Part shown: piece after piece, positions 1 through 10,101 of the stretch
Numbering within the stretch: the first letter of the stretch is position 1
How the letters are laid out: each line of letters begins with the position of its first letter
Assembly: GCA_018340375.1 (NCBI GenBank)
Contig: JAFFJZ010000007.1
Span: forward strand, 21,736,001-21,800,000
Direction: 5' to 3'
Origin: Gonatopus flavifemur
Lineage: Eukaryota; Arthropoda; Insecta; Hymenoptera; Dryinidae
DNA: 64,000 bases
The notes under the pieces: generated by a model
What the model saw: the letters and a program-made list of their open reading frames with translations, nothing else
Databases searched by the model: none
What the model was told of the DNA's origin: nothing
Position numbers and translations under genes: made by a program

Positions 1-656
1 CTGAATGGAAATCCATGTCAAACTCAAGAAGAGCTTTCAGAACAGTTAGGAGTTACTTGTCAAGCAATTTCACTTTGATTGCATGCGTTGGGAAAAATAC
101 AGAAGGAAGGAAAATGGGTTTCTCATAAACTGACGGAAGAAAATAAAAGACAAAGAGTTGCCATTTGCATGAATTTGCTTTCTCGGTTCAAGAAGAAGAA
201 TTTTCTGCATAAAATCATTACGAGTGATGAAAAATGGATTTTGTACGACAATCCTAAACGTAGAAAAGCATGGGCTGATCCGGGCCAGCCATCTACATCA
301 GTTGAAAAACCGAATATTCATGCAAAGAAAGTTTCACTCCGTGTCTGGTGGGATTGGAAAGGGATCATTTACTACGAGCTTCTCGAACCTAGCCAAACTA
401 TTACAGCTGAGCGTTACCGGGCCCAACTGATCAAAGTAAGTGATGCTCTGGAGGAAAAAAGACCATTTACGGGGCAAGGAAGGCGAAAGGTGATGCTGAT
501 GCATGATAATGAACGTCCACATACAGCAAAACCAACCCAGGAACTCTTCTTCAATTTAGGCTGGGAAGTTTTACCTCATGCGGCATATACACCAGACTTG
601 GCTCCTTCTGATTATCACCCATCCAGATCAATGTCGTCATATTTGAGGGAGCAGCA
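1..656 (+). pseudogene. mariner transposase relic, first part (interrupted by a LINE)
   Basis: This is the middle and most of the catalytic part of a mariner (IS630/Tc1/mariner superfamily) transposase, the enzyme that cuts and pastes the element at TA sites. Reading frame 1 is open from the window edge except for one TGA at 76-78, where the local context suggests an arginine codon was lost by a CpG change. All three catalytic aspartates are visible: SDEKW, MHDNERPH, and the third in TPDLAPSDYH, with 34 residues between the second and third (D,D34D). The helix-turn-helix N-terminus is mostly off the left edge. The frame stops being mariner at 656, where the RTE LINE enters, and resumes in the same frame at 3435. 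It differs clearly from the intact mariner at 8.0-9.1 kb, so it is a different and older lineage. It cannot encode an active protein. Confidence 0.93.
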
Positions 657-3424
657 TCATCATCATCATGAAGTAATCAGTCTTACGACTGGTTTGATGA
701 AACCCTCCACCCTTGTCTATTATCCGCCAAACGTTTAATTTCTACATATCTACTACATCCCTTGTCTTGTACGATTTGCTTCATATAACTTGCTCTAGGT
801 CTACCTTTACCAGTTTTACCATTCATTTTCCCTCCCAATATTGTTTTCAATAAACTCTCATGCCGTAATGTGTGTCCTATAAGATTGCTTCTTCTTTTCA
901 CGATGTGTTTCAAAAGATTTCTTTCTTCATTTATCTGCTCGAGTACTTCTTCATTTTTGACTTTGTCTATCCATTTTATTCTGAGCATCCTCCTATAACA
1001 CCACATTTCAAAAGCTTCAAGTCTTCGTTGATCAGTTTTCCCCATTGTCCAAGTTTCGCAACCATATAGTGCTGTGCTCCAAACGTAACTTTTCAAGAAT
1101 TTCTTCCTTACTTCCAAGCTTATATTTTTTGAGCATAATAACTGTTTCTTTCGGTAAAAAGCCTGTTTCCCTTGTGCTATTCTTGCTCTTATATCTCTTT
1201 CGCTTTTGCCGTTTTCTGTAATTATGCTTCCTAGATATTTGAAATCTTTCACCTGTTCAATTGTCTCGGTATCTATTTTGATTTACGTTCTTCTAGCTGT
1301 TTTCGCTGCTGTACACATCATGAATTTTGTTTTGTCTTTATTTATATTCATACAATAGTTGTCTAATAATATTGTCCTCATAGTGTTGAGAATATTTTCT
1401 AACTCAGTACTACTTGTGGCAAGTATAGCTATGTCATCCGCGAATCTCAACATACTTATATTTTCTCCCTGAATCTGTAATTTCGATTGAATTTCCTCCT
1501 TCACTTCGTTCATTGCTTCTTCTATATATAAATTGAAAATCAGTGGCGATAATGAGCATCCTTGTCTCACCCCTCTTCTTATTTGTGCTTTCCCTTCCTG
1601 ATCCTCTATGTCTATTATTGCACTTTGATTCTCATATAATTCGTATATTATTCTTCTATCTTTATAATTCATTCCCACCTTCTTCAGGATCACAAACATC
1701 TTCTCCCAGTCCACATTATCGAAAGCCTTTTGTATATCTACAAAACCTATGTATACAGATTTCTTCAGCGCTATCCTTTTCTCTATTACTGCCCTAAGTG
1801 CTAAAATTGCTTCTCGCGTTCCCCTATTTTTTCTGAAACGAAACTGATCTTCTGCCAATCTACTCTCTATTTTATTTTCCATCCTCCTGTATATAATTTT
1901 GGTCAGTATCTTCGAAGCATGTGAAGTTAAACTGATCGTTCTGTAGTTCTCGCATTTGTCTGCCCCTTGTTTTTTCGGGATAGCGACAATTTTATTGTTT
2001 TGGAAATCTTCCGGTACTTCGCCTTTTTCGTACATATCTCTAATCAATTCAAACAGTGCGTCGCGAGTTCCTTCACTGGAGGCTTTTATAAGGTCCGCAC
2101 TTATGCCATCTATGCCTGGCGCTTTATTATTTTTCAATTCTTTCAAAGCCTTGTCGAATTCTGATCTCAATATCGAATCTCCCAATTCTTCCTTATCTAC
2201 ATCCTCCTCCTTCTCTAAAAGTGCTATATCATCTTTTCCTCTATACAAGTCTTCCAAATGATTGATCCACTGTTCTATTTTCTCTTCCGTTTTTATCAAT
2301 TGTCGTCCTAGAGAGTTTCTAATCTTATTGCTTCTAGATTTCATTCGTTCGAAAAATCTTTTAATAATCCTATATGCTTCATCTATTTTTCCTAAATGCA
2401 ATCTTATTTCTATTTCCTGACATTTCTCTTCTAACCACTGTCCTTTTGCTTTCCTTGATTCTCTTATTATTTTATTTCTCAATGATTTGTATCGTTGCTG
2501 GCCTTCTTGGCTATCATTATTCTTGTATTTTCTTCTTTCATTCATCAATTCTAAAATTTCTCCCGTTATCCATGGGTTTTTAGGTTCTACCCCATTATTC
2601 TTCAAAATCTTATCCGCACATTCTCTTATATTCCCCTTCATCTTTGTCCATCTCCTCTCTATTCCCAAGTCTTTCTCTTTTTGATCTCCCAATTTTTTAT
2701 CCAACATTTTCTCGAATGCCTCATGTGTTTGTTTTTGCTTGAGGTTCTTCGAATTCCATCTTTTCTGCATTTTCCTTTTCTTCTTCAGAGATTTGAATTT
2801 CAGAGAACATTTCATCATCAACATATTATGATCACTGTCTATATCTGCACTGGGATAAGTTTTACAGTTTTTCACTTGGTTTCTAAATCTTCGTTTCACT
2901 AATATGTAATCGATTTGGTATCTTGCTGTATCTCCTGGCATTTTCCAAGTGTAGATTTTTCTTGGATGATTTCCAAATAAAGTGTTTGTGATAACCATCT
3001 TATGATTTTCACAAAATTCGACTGAACGTTGTCCTCTATCGTTCCTCCTCCCTAACGCGAAATTTCCTATTATGTTGTCCTCTTTCCCTTGTCCTACTAC
3101 CGCATTCCAATCCCCCATCACTATCAAATTCTCTTCTCCCTTCACATATTCTATCACTTCTTCTATTTCTTCGTACGTTTTTTCAATATCTTCCTCCGAA
3201 TATGCAGATGTGGGCATGTATACTTGGACTATGACTGTGTCTACCGGTTTTGTTCTGATTCTAACCATCATCACACGTTCATTATGTTGCGAATAGTTTT
3301 CTATTTTATTTCCTACTCTTTTATGCATTCCAATTCCTACACCTGCTTGACCGTTCTTTGATCCTGTATGAATTATTCTATAATCCCCACTCCAGAAATC
3401 GCCCTCTTGTGGCCATCTCATTTC
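657..3424 (-). mobile_element. RTE-type non-LTR retrotransposon, 5'-truncated, inserted in mariner
   Basis: A LINE of about 2.77 kb on the minus strand. Its 3' end is a trinucleotide tail, read as (TCA)n on the plus strand at 655-669, as is usual for RTE elements. The 10-bp word gggagcagca occurs at 647-656 and again at 3425-3434, flanking the element exactly; this is a target-site duplication, and removing the LINE plus one copy restores an uninterrupted mariner frame. The 5' side lacks the start of the endonuclease domain, so the element was truncated during reverse transcription. A very similar 3' end lies at 12.95-13.17 kb on the other strand. Confidence 0.93.
683..3421 (-). pseudogene. 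RTE endonuclease-reverse transcriptase ORF with one in-frame stop
   Basis: Minus-strand frame encoding an apurinic-like endonuclease followed by a reverse transcriptase. In the first open block (1283-3421, 712 codons), the endonuclease shows GDWN near residue 103 and SDHN near 196. The reverse transcriptase shows APGIDGISADLI, FVDIQKAFDNVDW, GVRQGCSLSPLIFNLY and the active-site FADD near residue 660. A single in-frame TAA at about 1283-1285 separates this from the C-terminal block, which runs on in the same frame to a stop at 683-685. About 80-100 N-terminal residues of the endonuclease are absent, judged from the usual family start. Related ORFs are often mis-annotated as craniofacial development protein 2-like. 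One stop in over 900 codons and no frameshift suggest a fairly young insertion, but the truncation makes it dead. Confidence 0.92.
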
Positions 3425-3652
3425 GGGAGCAGCACTTCATGAATATTGAAGATGTCCGGAAATGGCTGGATAACTATTTTGTTTCAAAACCACCAAGTTC
3501 CTATCGTCAAAGCATTTATCTACTACCCGATAAATGGCAAAAATCTGTAGATAATAACGGCGAATATTCTAATTGATAATTCTTGAAAGAAGTATTTGTT
3601 TAATAAAATTGAATTTGACAAAAAAAAGCCGAGTTTCAACTGGCACGCCTGA
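3425..3652 (+). pseudogene. mariner transposase relic, last part, with probable 3' terminal repeat
   Basis: Continuation of the mariner gene after the RTE insertion. After the second copy of the 10-bp duplication, the frame reads EQHFMNIEDVRKWLDNYF and ends ...VDNNGEYSN with a stop at 3574-3576, the normal mariner C-terminus. The following 75 bp end near 3652 in a sequence of the type expected for a mariner terminal repeat (gccgagtttcaactggcacg at about 3628-3647). The partner repeat is off the left edge, so this boundary is inferred. Confidence 0.85.
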
Positions 3653-3654
3653 TC

Positions 3655-3790
3655 CTTATGATCACATATCAACGTAATTAACAGAATAATTTTGATTTTC
3701 GGCTTAAAATTTCGGCCGACAAGCATCAGCCGAAAATGTAAGCCGAAAATCTAAATTATTCAGTTAAATACATTGATATGCAATCGTAAG
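3655..3790. repeat. small foldback containing a ttttcggc/gccgaaaa stem
   Basis: An imperfect palindrome of about 135 bp. The inner stem pairs gattttcggctt with aagccgaaaatc, and the outer arms pair atatcaacgtaattaacag with a diverged complement at about 3757-3785. It is non-coding and starts directly beside the presumed end of the decayed mariner. Confidence 0.6.
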
Positions 3791-3872
3791 TATGGTAATT
3801 GCATTATTAGGGAGCTTTTCTACACTGTCCACTGCCAATTCCAAATTTTCTTCTAAAACAATAGTCACAACC

Positions 3873-4092
3873 CAAGTAGCACAACAGGTTAGAAATGCTA
3901 AGAAGATTCTTTGGCGTTCAGAGTATATTTTATGAACATTCATAGAATCTTAGAACGGGATTGTTTCGACTAAGTATATTCTATGCATATTTTTGGAATG
4001 CATTTGTCGAAACCCAAAATAGTCTCACCAGCACATTCTATGCATGATCTCAACAGTAACGCAGAATGTTTGAAACGTTCTTGTGTTACTTG
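3873..4092. repeat. MITE-like element with CAAGTA(G/A)CACAA ends
   Basis: The left end caagtagcacaac and the right end ttgtgttacttg are inverted copies. Between them the words attcta/tagaat and ttctaag recur in both orientations. No coding frame is present. The superfamily is unknown, and no convincing target duplication was seen. Confidence 0.5.
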
Positions 4093-4109
4093 AGAATTTC
4101 AATTTTAGT

Positions 4110-4629
4110 CATTCTCGGTGAGAATATTCGGTCAATCTCTGATTTTCACTTTCTAAGAATGGATTTTCACTCCCAGAAATCGAGAGTGCAGATGTGCTGT
4201 GTAGGATAAGGTTGGATGGAAGAAAACAATTATATACACTGAGAGAAGAGTTTATTTGTATTTAATCAATCTTGTTTTGGATACGGCGAAATAAATATTT
4301 ATTACATACGAACATGACTCACTATTCTCAGATAAGGTTTAATAACAGTTAAAAAATGTCATATGAAGTTTTGTAACAGTTAATAAACTTCATTTATAGT
4401 TATTAAGCCAAGTTTACGTGGAAAAAATATTTATTTCGCCGTATCCAAAGTAAGCTTTATTAAATACAAATAAACTCTTCTCTCAGTGTATGAAGACATC
4501 ATAACCCCAAGAGAACAGGAACGTTCATCAAACCTAAAATGAAACTATAGACATTTAGAAATTCACTCTCTAAATTTCTTCGAGTGAAAACCTACTTCCA
4601 ACAAGTGAAAATACTGCAAGTCTGATGAG
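4110..4629. repeat. GAGTGAAAA word-array repeat, left portion
   Basis: Non-coding DNA in which gagtgaaaa and its complement ttttcactc recur. The block at about 4560-4622 (ctctaaatttctt, gagtgaaaacc, gtgaaaatactgcaagt) is repeated closely at about 5729-5792. It contains the nested foldback at 4237-4488 and is cut at 4629 by a hAT-type MITE; the array seems to resume at 5072. Confidence 0.6.
4237..4488. mobile_element. foldback element, CACTGAGAG ends, TA duplication
   Basis: A 252-bp non-coding element starting cactgagagaagagtttatt and ending in its inverse, flanked by TA at 4235-4236 and 4489-4490. The arms include atacggcgaaataaatattt, which reappears inverted at about 4426-4446. It belongs to the CAC...GTG end class found throughout the window. 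Confidence 0.8.
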
Positions 4630-5071
4630 TAGTATCGGACTGGCTAGCATCAGAGCGCCTGGTTGGGAAATACGTTGGGCCCCCTATACTGAACAAATTT
4701 CTTCTCACCAAATGAATAGTTTATTTGTCTTATCTCCATAGCATATTCCTTAGGATTAATAAAATGTTCGATCAAATCAAATAATGGAACAAATATCCCC
4801 GTATAATTTGGTCTTCTGAATAAATAATGTATTCGCCCCAAGTAATCAATTTTGGCACCCAATTGAATAATTGATTCCTACAATTAAATATTTTATGGAG
4901 AGTGGACAAATGAATATTTTTCGCACTGTGGGTGGAGCATATTTTCAGAAAAATTATAATTTCATCACAATTCGTAACAAAGAAAGGAAAACTGAGAACT
5001 GAACGGGCCCCCCAATACTGAACGGCTCCCAGCGATCGCTGGGCAGCCAGACGGGCCAGTCCGACACTGCA
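4630..5071. mobile_element. hAT-type MITE, (C/T)AGT(A/G)TCGGACTGGC ends
   Basis: The left end tagtatcggactggc mirrors the right end gccagtccgacactgc. The flanks ctgatgag (4622-4629) and ctgacgag (5072-5079) agree at 7 of 8 positions, as expected for a hAT 8-bp duplication. It interrupts the GAGTGAAAA array, whose uninterrupted relative lies near 5790. It has no transposase frame, so it is non-autonomous. Confidence 0.65.
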
Positions 5072-5094
5072 CTGACGAGAGTAAGAATTTCACT

Positions 5095-5425
5095 CTTATC
5101 CCAACCAGAAATTCACAAAAGGCTCAGTGAGGCTCAGTACTGAACCAGTACTGGTCAAGACTGGCCGGGTACTGGTATTTGTCTGGGATGATAATGCTTT
5201 TCTGTACTGGGGATTTAGTAATAATACTATTATTCGCAATCAGTGCATTGTCTGTACTGGAACAGTATCTGTCCGATATTAAGCTCTCAATATTGGTTTA
5301 TTCCATACAGACGGAGTACTGTATTTCTATGTATTTAGTATTGATGCCGTACATGTTGGCCAAGTGTTGGAGACCCAATACTTGCACTGTACCTGTTGTC
5401 AACATTGGCCTTTGGAATTTTTTTA
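5095..5425. repeat. TACTGG word-array
   Basis: About 330 bp in which tactgg/ccagta and ttggcc/ggccaa recur in both orientations (for example cagtactgaaccagtactgg). An open frame at 5179-5430 lies inside but has no recognisable protein character. The array sits inside the GAGTGAAAA repeat. Confidence 0.5.
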
Positions 5426-5439
5426 ATTGAGATGGAAGG

Positions 5440-5990
5440 ATGGCATGTCACTCTACAAATCGAGTCAAAATCTCATTCCAATCAGTGAATATTCACTCTT
5501 ATGGAGTTAAATTCTCACTCTGGTCGAACGGGCGGTATTTTTACTGTTTGAGAGTAGATTTTTCACCCCTAGAAATTGATAGAGTACTGCACGTTTATTG
5601 AATGTAAATTTATCTAAGATCAACCTTGATCTATTCGGCTCGTGTTCTCTTGGGGAAATTATTACTCTGTTCAGAATTAACAAAGCATTTGAACGCTTAG
5701 ATTCTTCTACTTTTTATAGAATAACACTCTCTAAATTTCTTGGAGTGAAAACCCATTCTTGAAGAGTGAAAATACTGCAAGTCCGTTAAGAGTGACAATC
5801 CACTCATTCAGAGTGAATGTCCACTCCGTAAGAGTGAATTTTCACTCTATTGGATTGAGCATTTCACTCTTATAAAAAGTTGGGACTTCATGTTTCATGG
5901 AGTGAAAACTCCCTTTTTTTGTAGTGGATTCTCATTTTTGCTGAACCTGCAGTATTTTCACTCGTTGAAGGTGAATTTTTCATTGCAAGG
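5440..5990. repeat. GAGTGAAAA word-array repeat, right portion
   Basis: The words gagtgaaaa, ttcactct and agagtgaa recur at least a dozen times in both orientations, most densely at 5730-5915 (attcactc, gagtgaatgtccactcc, gagtgaattttcactct). It is non-coding and predicts a chain of local hairpins rather than one long stem. It continues the array at 4110-4629. Confidence 0.6.
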
Positions 5991-6034
5991 AGAGCTGAGA
6001 TTTGAAATTATAAAAATTTGTTGATTTGGAATGA

Positions 6035-6290
6035 TATTTACACTGCAAATTTAAGTGTTTTATTTCAATGTACTCAGAGTGTTTGAATCCTGTAGTCACT
6101 TTGAAAACACTCAAAACTGTGTAAATATACCAATGACTCAGATCAAGTGTTTTATAATGAAACATTTTATCCATTTAATGGATATATTCCCACGTCTTTG
6201 AGCGTCTAAAAAGGGACTACACAATTTAAACACTCTGAGTGCATCAAAATGAAACACTTGAATTTTGAGTGTGAGTGAAAGGTGAAGATT
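6035..6290. repeat. AAACACT word-array
   Basis: aaacact/agtgttt recurs in both orientations across about 250 bp. The outer parts are complementary: cactgcaaatttaagtgtttt near 6040 against aacacttgaattttgagtgt near 6255, and tactcagagtgttt near 6070 against aaacactctgagtgcat near 6227. No gene is seen. Confidence 0.5.
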
Positions 6291-6379
6291 TTATATTGTA
6301 ATGGGTTCCAGAAGAATTGATGTATAGATATATAGGATGAATCATTTTTGGTGAGTTTCTTTTAGTTCACTGAGAAATC

Positions 6380-6760
6380 AATGTGATCGCGGTCTGGAAG
6401 ACAGATAGAAGGCAATCTCATGCGACGACAGGATCGTACGAGTCGTTAACGAAATTCGTTAACGACATTCGTGCGCTCGAGCAAAACGAGGTTAGGTTGT
6501 TTAATCGAACGATCTCTTCCTGGGCTTGGATCTTCTTTCATCTTCCTTATACATACATAGAGATTTTCTTCCGTCTTTCTTTCTTGATTCTCGTTGCCTC
6601 ACCACCACTCAAACAGTATAACTCTTTCCTCATCTTATTCTTCCTTCCACCAACACCGAGATAAAAATAGAACGAATCATCTCACGAACCATCCACTTTA
6701 CTTGCACGCCAACTGCATACCTAGTCCTAATTGTTCACTCATACAGCTTCCCTCTTTCTG
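6380..6760. other. locally CpG-richer stretch, no gene recognised
   Basis: After kilobases of repeats, 6385-6500 is unusually rich in CG dinucleotides and contains the local inverted repeat gttaacgaaattcgttaac. A 93-codon frame (6383-6664) lacks recognisable domains. It could be a promoter or untranslated exon; the sequence alone cannot decide. Confidence 0.2.
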
Positions 6761-6913
6761 GTCTATTCGATAATGTACCTTCAGATTTCCAAATCTTTCC
6801 AATTGCTCATTAATTTGTCAATTCCTCAATTGAACAGAGTTTTGTTCGAAATCAATCTATAATGAATAGATCATAATCCATTCAATCAATTCGTAATAAT
6901 TTGGATCACCCTA

Positions 6914-7212
6914 CACGGAAAGACCGGGTCCATTAATATTTAGAAAAATGACTGTCAATTTAGGAAAAACGAAGATTACTGAAAAATATTCGTAGTGAGT
7001 CTACTAGAAATTCATAGTCGATGTATTAACAATTGATAGTTTCATTGTGAACAATACAAATGAAACGATCAACTGTTAATATTTTGACTACGAATTTTTA
7101 GTAGACTCACTACGATTATTTTTCAGTGATCCTCTTTTTCCCGTAATTGACAGTCATTTTTCTAAACGTTGATAAATTCTTTCTAAATAATAATAGACCC
7201 GGTCTTTCCGTG
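6914..7212. mobile_element. foldback element, CACGGAAAG ends, TA duplication
   Basis: A 299-bp near-complete palindrome flanked by TA at 6912-6913 and 7213-7214. The ends are cacggaaagaccgggtc and its inverse. Internal pairs include gtgagtctactag/agtagactcac and aaaaatgactgtcaattt with its complement. It is non-coding. Confidence 0.85.
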
Positions 7213-7494
7213 TATTAGTATTCTGATCAATCTCATCACACAGTAAACGATCGAAATCCAAATGGTTTGGTTTTGGTGGAGACAATTTTGTAAGAAATTG
7301 ATTCAGCATCGTTTCCTTGTGAAAATGGTGGTGTAAAAATTCTTATATTTATTTTATTTGATAAAGATTTTCTAAAGAACGTAAACCTTTGTGTATATCC
7401 ATCAGATGTACCTGAACATTTGATTATATTCTTTGGATATTCTCAAAGTTTGTATTGTTTAGAGAACATTCCTCATAGAAATTATTCAAGTCAT

Positions 7495-7850
7495 TCTCAA
7501 CGCTTTGCGAGGCCTCTCTAGGTCCTTGTGAGGGACTTGTAGGACCAGATAAAGCATTGTAACAGCCTGGTGAGGCCTTATGAGGTCTAGAGAATGACCT
7601 TTACTAGGGTAGTTATTCTTCAAGTCTTTCAAGGCCGCACACTGAAAGAAAAAAATTTGCTTTGTCGATATGACAGATCCTCCCGCTGAATTAGCGAAAG
7701 TTTACTCTTACAGCGAAAATCTTGCTCTTTTAGCAAGCGCTTGTTGATCCAGCGATTCGCCATTGTAGGTACACAGACTGCTAGAAACTTTGCTGAATTA
7801 GCAAATATTTTGCTAGAACAGCAAAATTTTTGCTGTTACACACTGAGAGA
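7495..7850. repeat. AGGCC-word array followed by a degraded AGCAAA/TTTGCT element
   Basis: Bases 7500-7605 carry gaggcctc, ggtccttgtgag, gtgaggccttatgaggtc and related words. Bases 7638-7845 begin cacactgaaagaaaaaaatt and then carry tttgct/agcaaa and agcgaa words like the 370-bp family at 35.9 kb, but shorter and more decayed. No coding signal. Confidence 0.5.
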
Positions 7851-7869
7851 GAGTATTAGTTGTCATTAT

Positions 7870-7945
7870 CTAAGAAAATTAGTAAAATAACGTATCTAAA
7901 AAAATTAGTAAAATAACGTATCTAAAAAAATTAGTAAAATAACGT
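7870..7945. repeat. 26-bp tandem repeat, three units
   Basis: The unit, containing attagtaaaataacgtatct, occurs at 7870-7895, 7896-7921 and 7922-7945 (last unit incomplete), with a single change between the first two copies. The mariner begins 6 bp further on, so the repeat belongs to the target DNA. Confidence 0.85.
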
Positions 7946-7953
7946 CTCAGCTA

Positions 7954-9239
7954 TTAGGTGTACAAATAAGTTTCCGCGGTTTTTTATAAAAAATTAGGAA
8001 TTTATTGTAAAGGAAAAGTACATTACGTTTTATTCAAAGTATTTTCCATCATTTGCCACTACTTTTCCCCATCTTTTTGGCAACATTCGGATACCCCGTC
8101 GAAAAAACTCTTCATCTTTTGACGCTATCCACAAATCTACCCAATTTTTGGTGTCTTCATATGATGTGAAGCGCTGCTCAGACAGACCATGTGCCATCGA
8201 CCGGAACAGGTGATAATCAGAAGGGGCTAAGTCTGGTGAATACGGCGGGTGGGGTAAAACTTCCCAGTTGAGTGTTTCCAAGTATGTTTTTACCGGCGCC
8301 GCAACATGTGGACGAGCATTATCGTGTAAAAGAATAATTTTGTCGTGTCTGGAGTAGTAATGGGCGCGTTTTTCCTTAAGTGCCCGACTCAATCTCATCA
8401 ATTGTGTTCGGTAGAGAGCTCCAGTAATGGTTTCGCTTGGTTTCAGCAATTCATAATACACGACACCAAGCTGATCCCACCAAATACACAGCATGAGTTT
8501 TTTTCCATGAATATTCGGCTTAGCTGTCGATGTTGATGGTTCGCCGGGCTTAACCCATGACTTTCTCTTCTTTGGATTATCGTAGTGAATCCATTTTTCG
8601 TCACCAGTGACTATACGATGCAAAAAACTCTTTTTTTTATTCCTGGCAAGCAGCATTTCACTCATGCATAATCGGCGTTCAACGTCTCTCGGCTTTAGTT
8701 CATATGGAACCCAATTTCCTTGTTTTTCAATCATTCCTAACGATTTTAAACGATGTGAAATTGCTTGTTGAGTCATTTGTAGAGTAAGTGCAAATTCTTT
8801 TTGCGTTTGGGACGAATCTTCCTCCAATAGTACTTCTAATTCCATGTCTTCGTACACTTTCGGCCTTCCACTGCGTTCTTTGTCTTTAACGTCAAACTCA
8901 CCGTTCTTAAACTTTTGAAACCATTCCTGACAACTTCTCTCACTTAAAGCAGCTTCACCATATGCTTCTAGAAGCAATCGATGCGCCTCAGCTGCAGATT
9001 TTCTCACATTAAAGAAGTAAATCAAAAGTTCCCGCAAATGATGCTTATTCGGAATAAATCTTGACATTTTTGCACGAAAAAAATTACGTGATGCTGATAC
9101 GGAATCACTAGTACTTTAAGGTTATGGTGTTGCCAGATGACTAAACTTGGGATATTACGTTTTACATCTGACAATTTCTCCATAACCTTCTGGTGGGGCC
9201 ATCTTTTGACAAGGCGCGGAAACTTATTTGTACACCTAA
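7954..9239 (-). mobile_element. complete mariner transposon, 1,286 bp
   Basis: Both ends carry a perfect 25-bp inverted repeat (7954-7978 and 9215-9239) that begins ttaggtgtacaaataagttt. The target TA is duplicated at 7952-7953 and 9240-9241. The length of 1,286 bp and a single intronless gene are typical of mariner. I saw no internal deletion, stop or frameshift, so this copy has everything a mobile mariner needs in cis and in trans. The ggtgtacaa core resembles the mauritiana group, but the subfamily is only a guess. Confidence 0.96.
8030..9067 (-). CDS. mariner transposase, intact D,D34D
   Basis: A 345-residue mariner transposase, the single enzyme that binds the inverted repeats, excises the element and inserts it at TA. 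The N-terminal half holds the paired helix-turn-helix DNA-binding region (about 1-110), including SCQEWFQKFKNGEFDVKD and a GRPK linker near 67-70. The catalytic domain follows, with aspartates at 156 (TGDEKWIHYD), 249 (LLHDNARPH) and 284 (SPDLAPSDYHLF). The spacing of 34 residues between the last two defines the mariner group. The WVPYEL-type motif (119-124) that precedes the catalytic domain in mariners is present. It ends KVVANDGKYFE. The start was chosen because MSRFIPNKHHLRE is the usual mariner N-terminus and no upstream in-frame start is needed. No disabled residue was seen. Promoter elements were not identified. Confidence 0.96.
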   Translation of the reverse strand: MSRFIPNKHHLRELLIYFFNVRKSAAEAHRLLLEAYGEAALSERSCQEWFQKFKNGEFDVKDKERSGRPKVYEDMELEVLLEEDSSQTQKEFALTLQMTQQAISHRLKSLGMIEKQGNWVPYELKPRDVERRLCMSEMLLARNKKKSFLHRIVTGDEKWIHYDNPKKRKSWVKPGEPSTSTAKPNIHGKKLMLCIWWDQLGVVYYELLKPSETITGALYRTQLMRLSRALKEKRAHYYSRHDKIILLHDNARPHVAAPVKTYLETLNWEVLPHPPYSPDLAPSDYHLFRSMAHGLSEQRFTSYEDTKNWVDLWIASKDEEFFRRGIRMLPKRWGKVVANDGKYFE

Positions 9240-9613
9240 TATTTTTTTTAGTATCACTTACTAATTTCTATTGTATGATGTAACTAAAGGTTAGAATCGA
9301 AATTACTTGATTTTAGTAAACATAGCTATTTTTCACAACTACTTTTTGATAGTAAGGTACACTATAATAGGATAATTTATAAATCCTGGTTATAATGACT
9401 TGTAAAATTCCACAAAATATCATAATAACCTAGATAATAATCTGCAAAAATCAGATGGAAAAGGTTAGACAAATGACACTCGTATCCATTTTTGTCCCAT
9501 TCTTGAACATTATATCCACTTTTATCGCAATGTAGACCAGAGGAACTATATCGTTTGATTTTAATTTATAACCTATATCAATACTTGTTACTACGTTTCT
9601 GCGTATAAGAGTA

Positions 9614-10101
9614 AGGGGCTGTCCATAAACTACGTGGCCCTGTTTTTGCAACTTTTTGACCCCCCTACACCCCTCCCCCATGTAGCTCTACCGTGGCTTT
9701 TCTTTGAACACCCCCCCCCCCCCTGTGGGAACGTAGTTTTTAACTTTCAGCTAAATTGATTTCAATCGAATGAATTTTTAATCAAATATGACCTTAATAA
9801 AATTGAAATTAACTGAAATGAAAGATTTATTTTATTGAAATAAAATTTCTCTCATTTCAAATGAGATTTACTTGAATGAAGGAGAATCTTATTTGATCCA
9901 ATCAAATATATATTTGGGTTATATTCAAATGGATCATTTTTCTGGATATTTATATAGAATTTTCTTTCAAGTACAACATAAATAAAAAACCCGTAGCTTG
10001 GAACCGACCCCCCCCCCCTCCTCCCCCATGTAGCCTAACGTAGCATTCCATCTTACCCCTCCCTCCTCCTATATTGGTCACGTAGTTTATGGATGACCCC
10101 T
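9614..10101. mobile_element. MITE with GTCCATAAACTACGTG ends
   Basis: The left end aggggctgtccataaactac mirrors the right end gtagtttatggatgacccct. Both sides are followed inward by C-rich text and catgtagc. The interior is AT-rich with a run of about 16 C at 9710-9725 and another C run near 10007-10018. It has no coding frame. The superfamily is not determined, because the flanking duplication is ambiguous (a short A/T word). Confidence 0.7.

Noticed and set aside
1543..3361. Several plus-strand frames of 65-101 codons opposite the RTE
   Set aside because: Shadows of the minus-strand reverse transcriptase frame; low-complexity Ser/Leu/Phe-rich translations.
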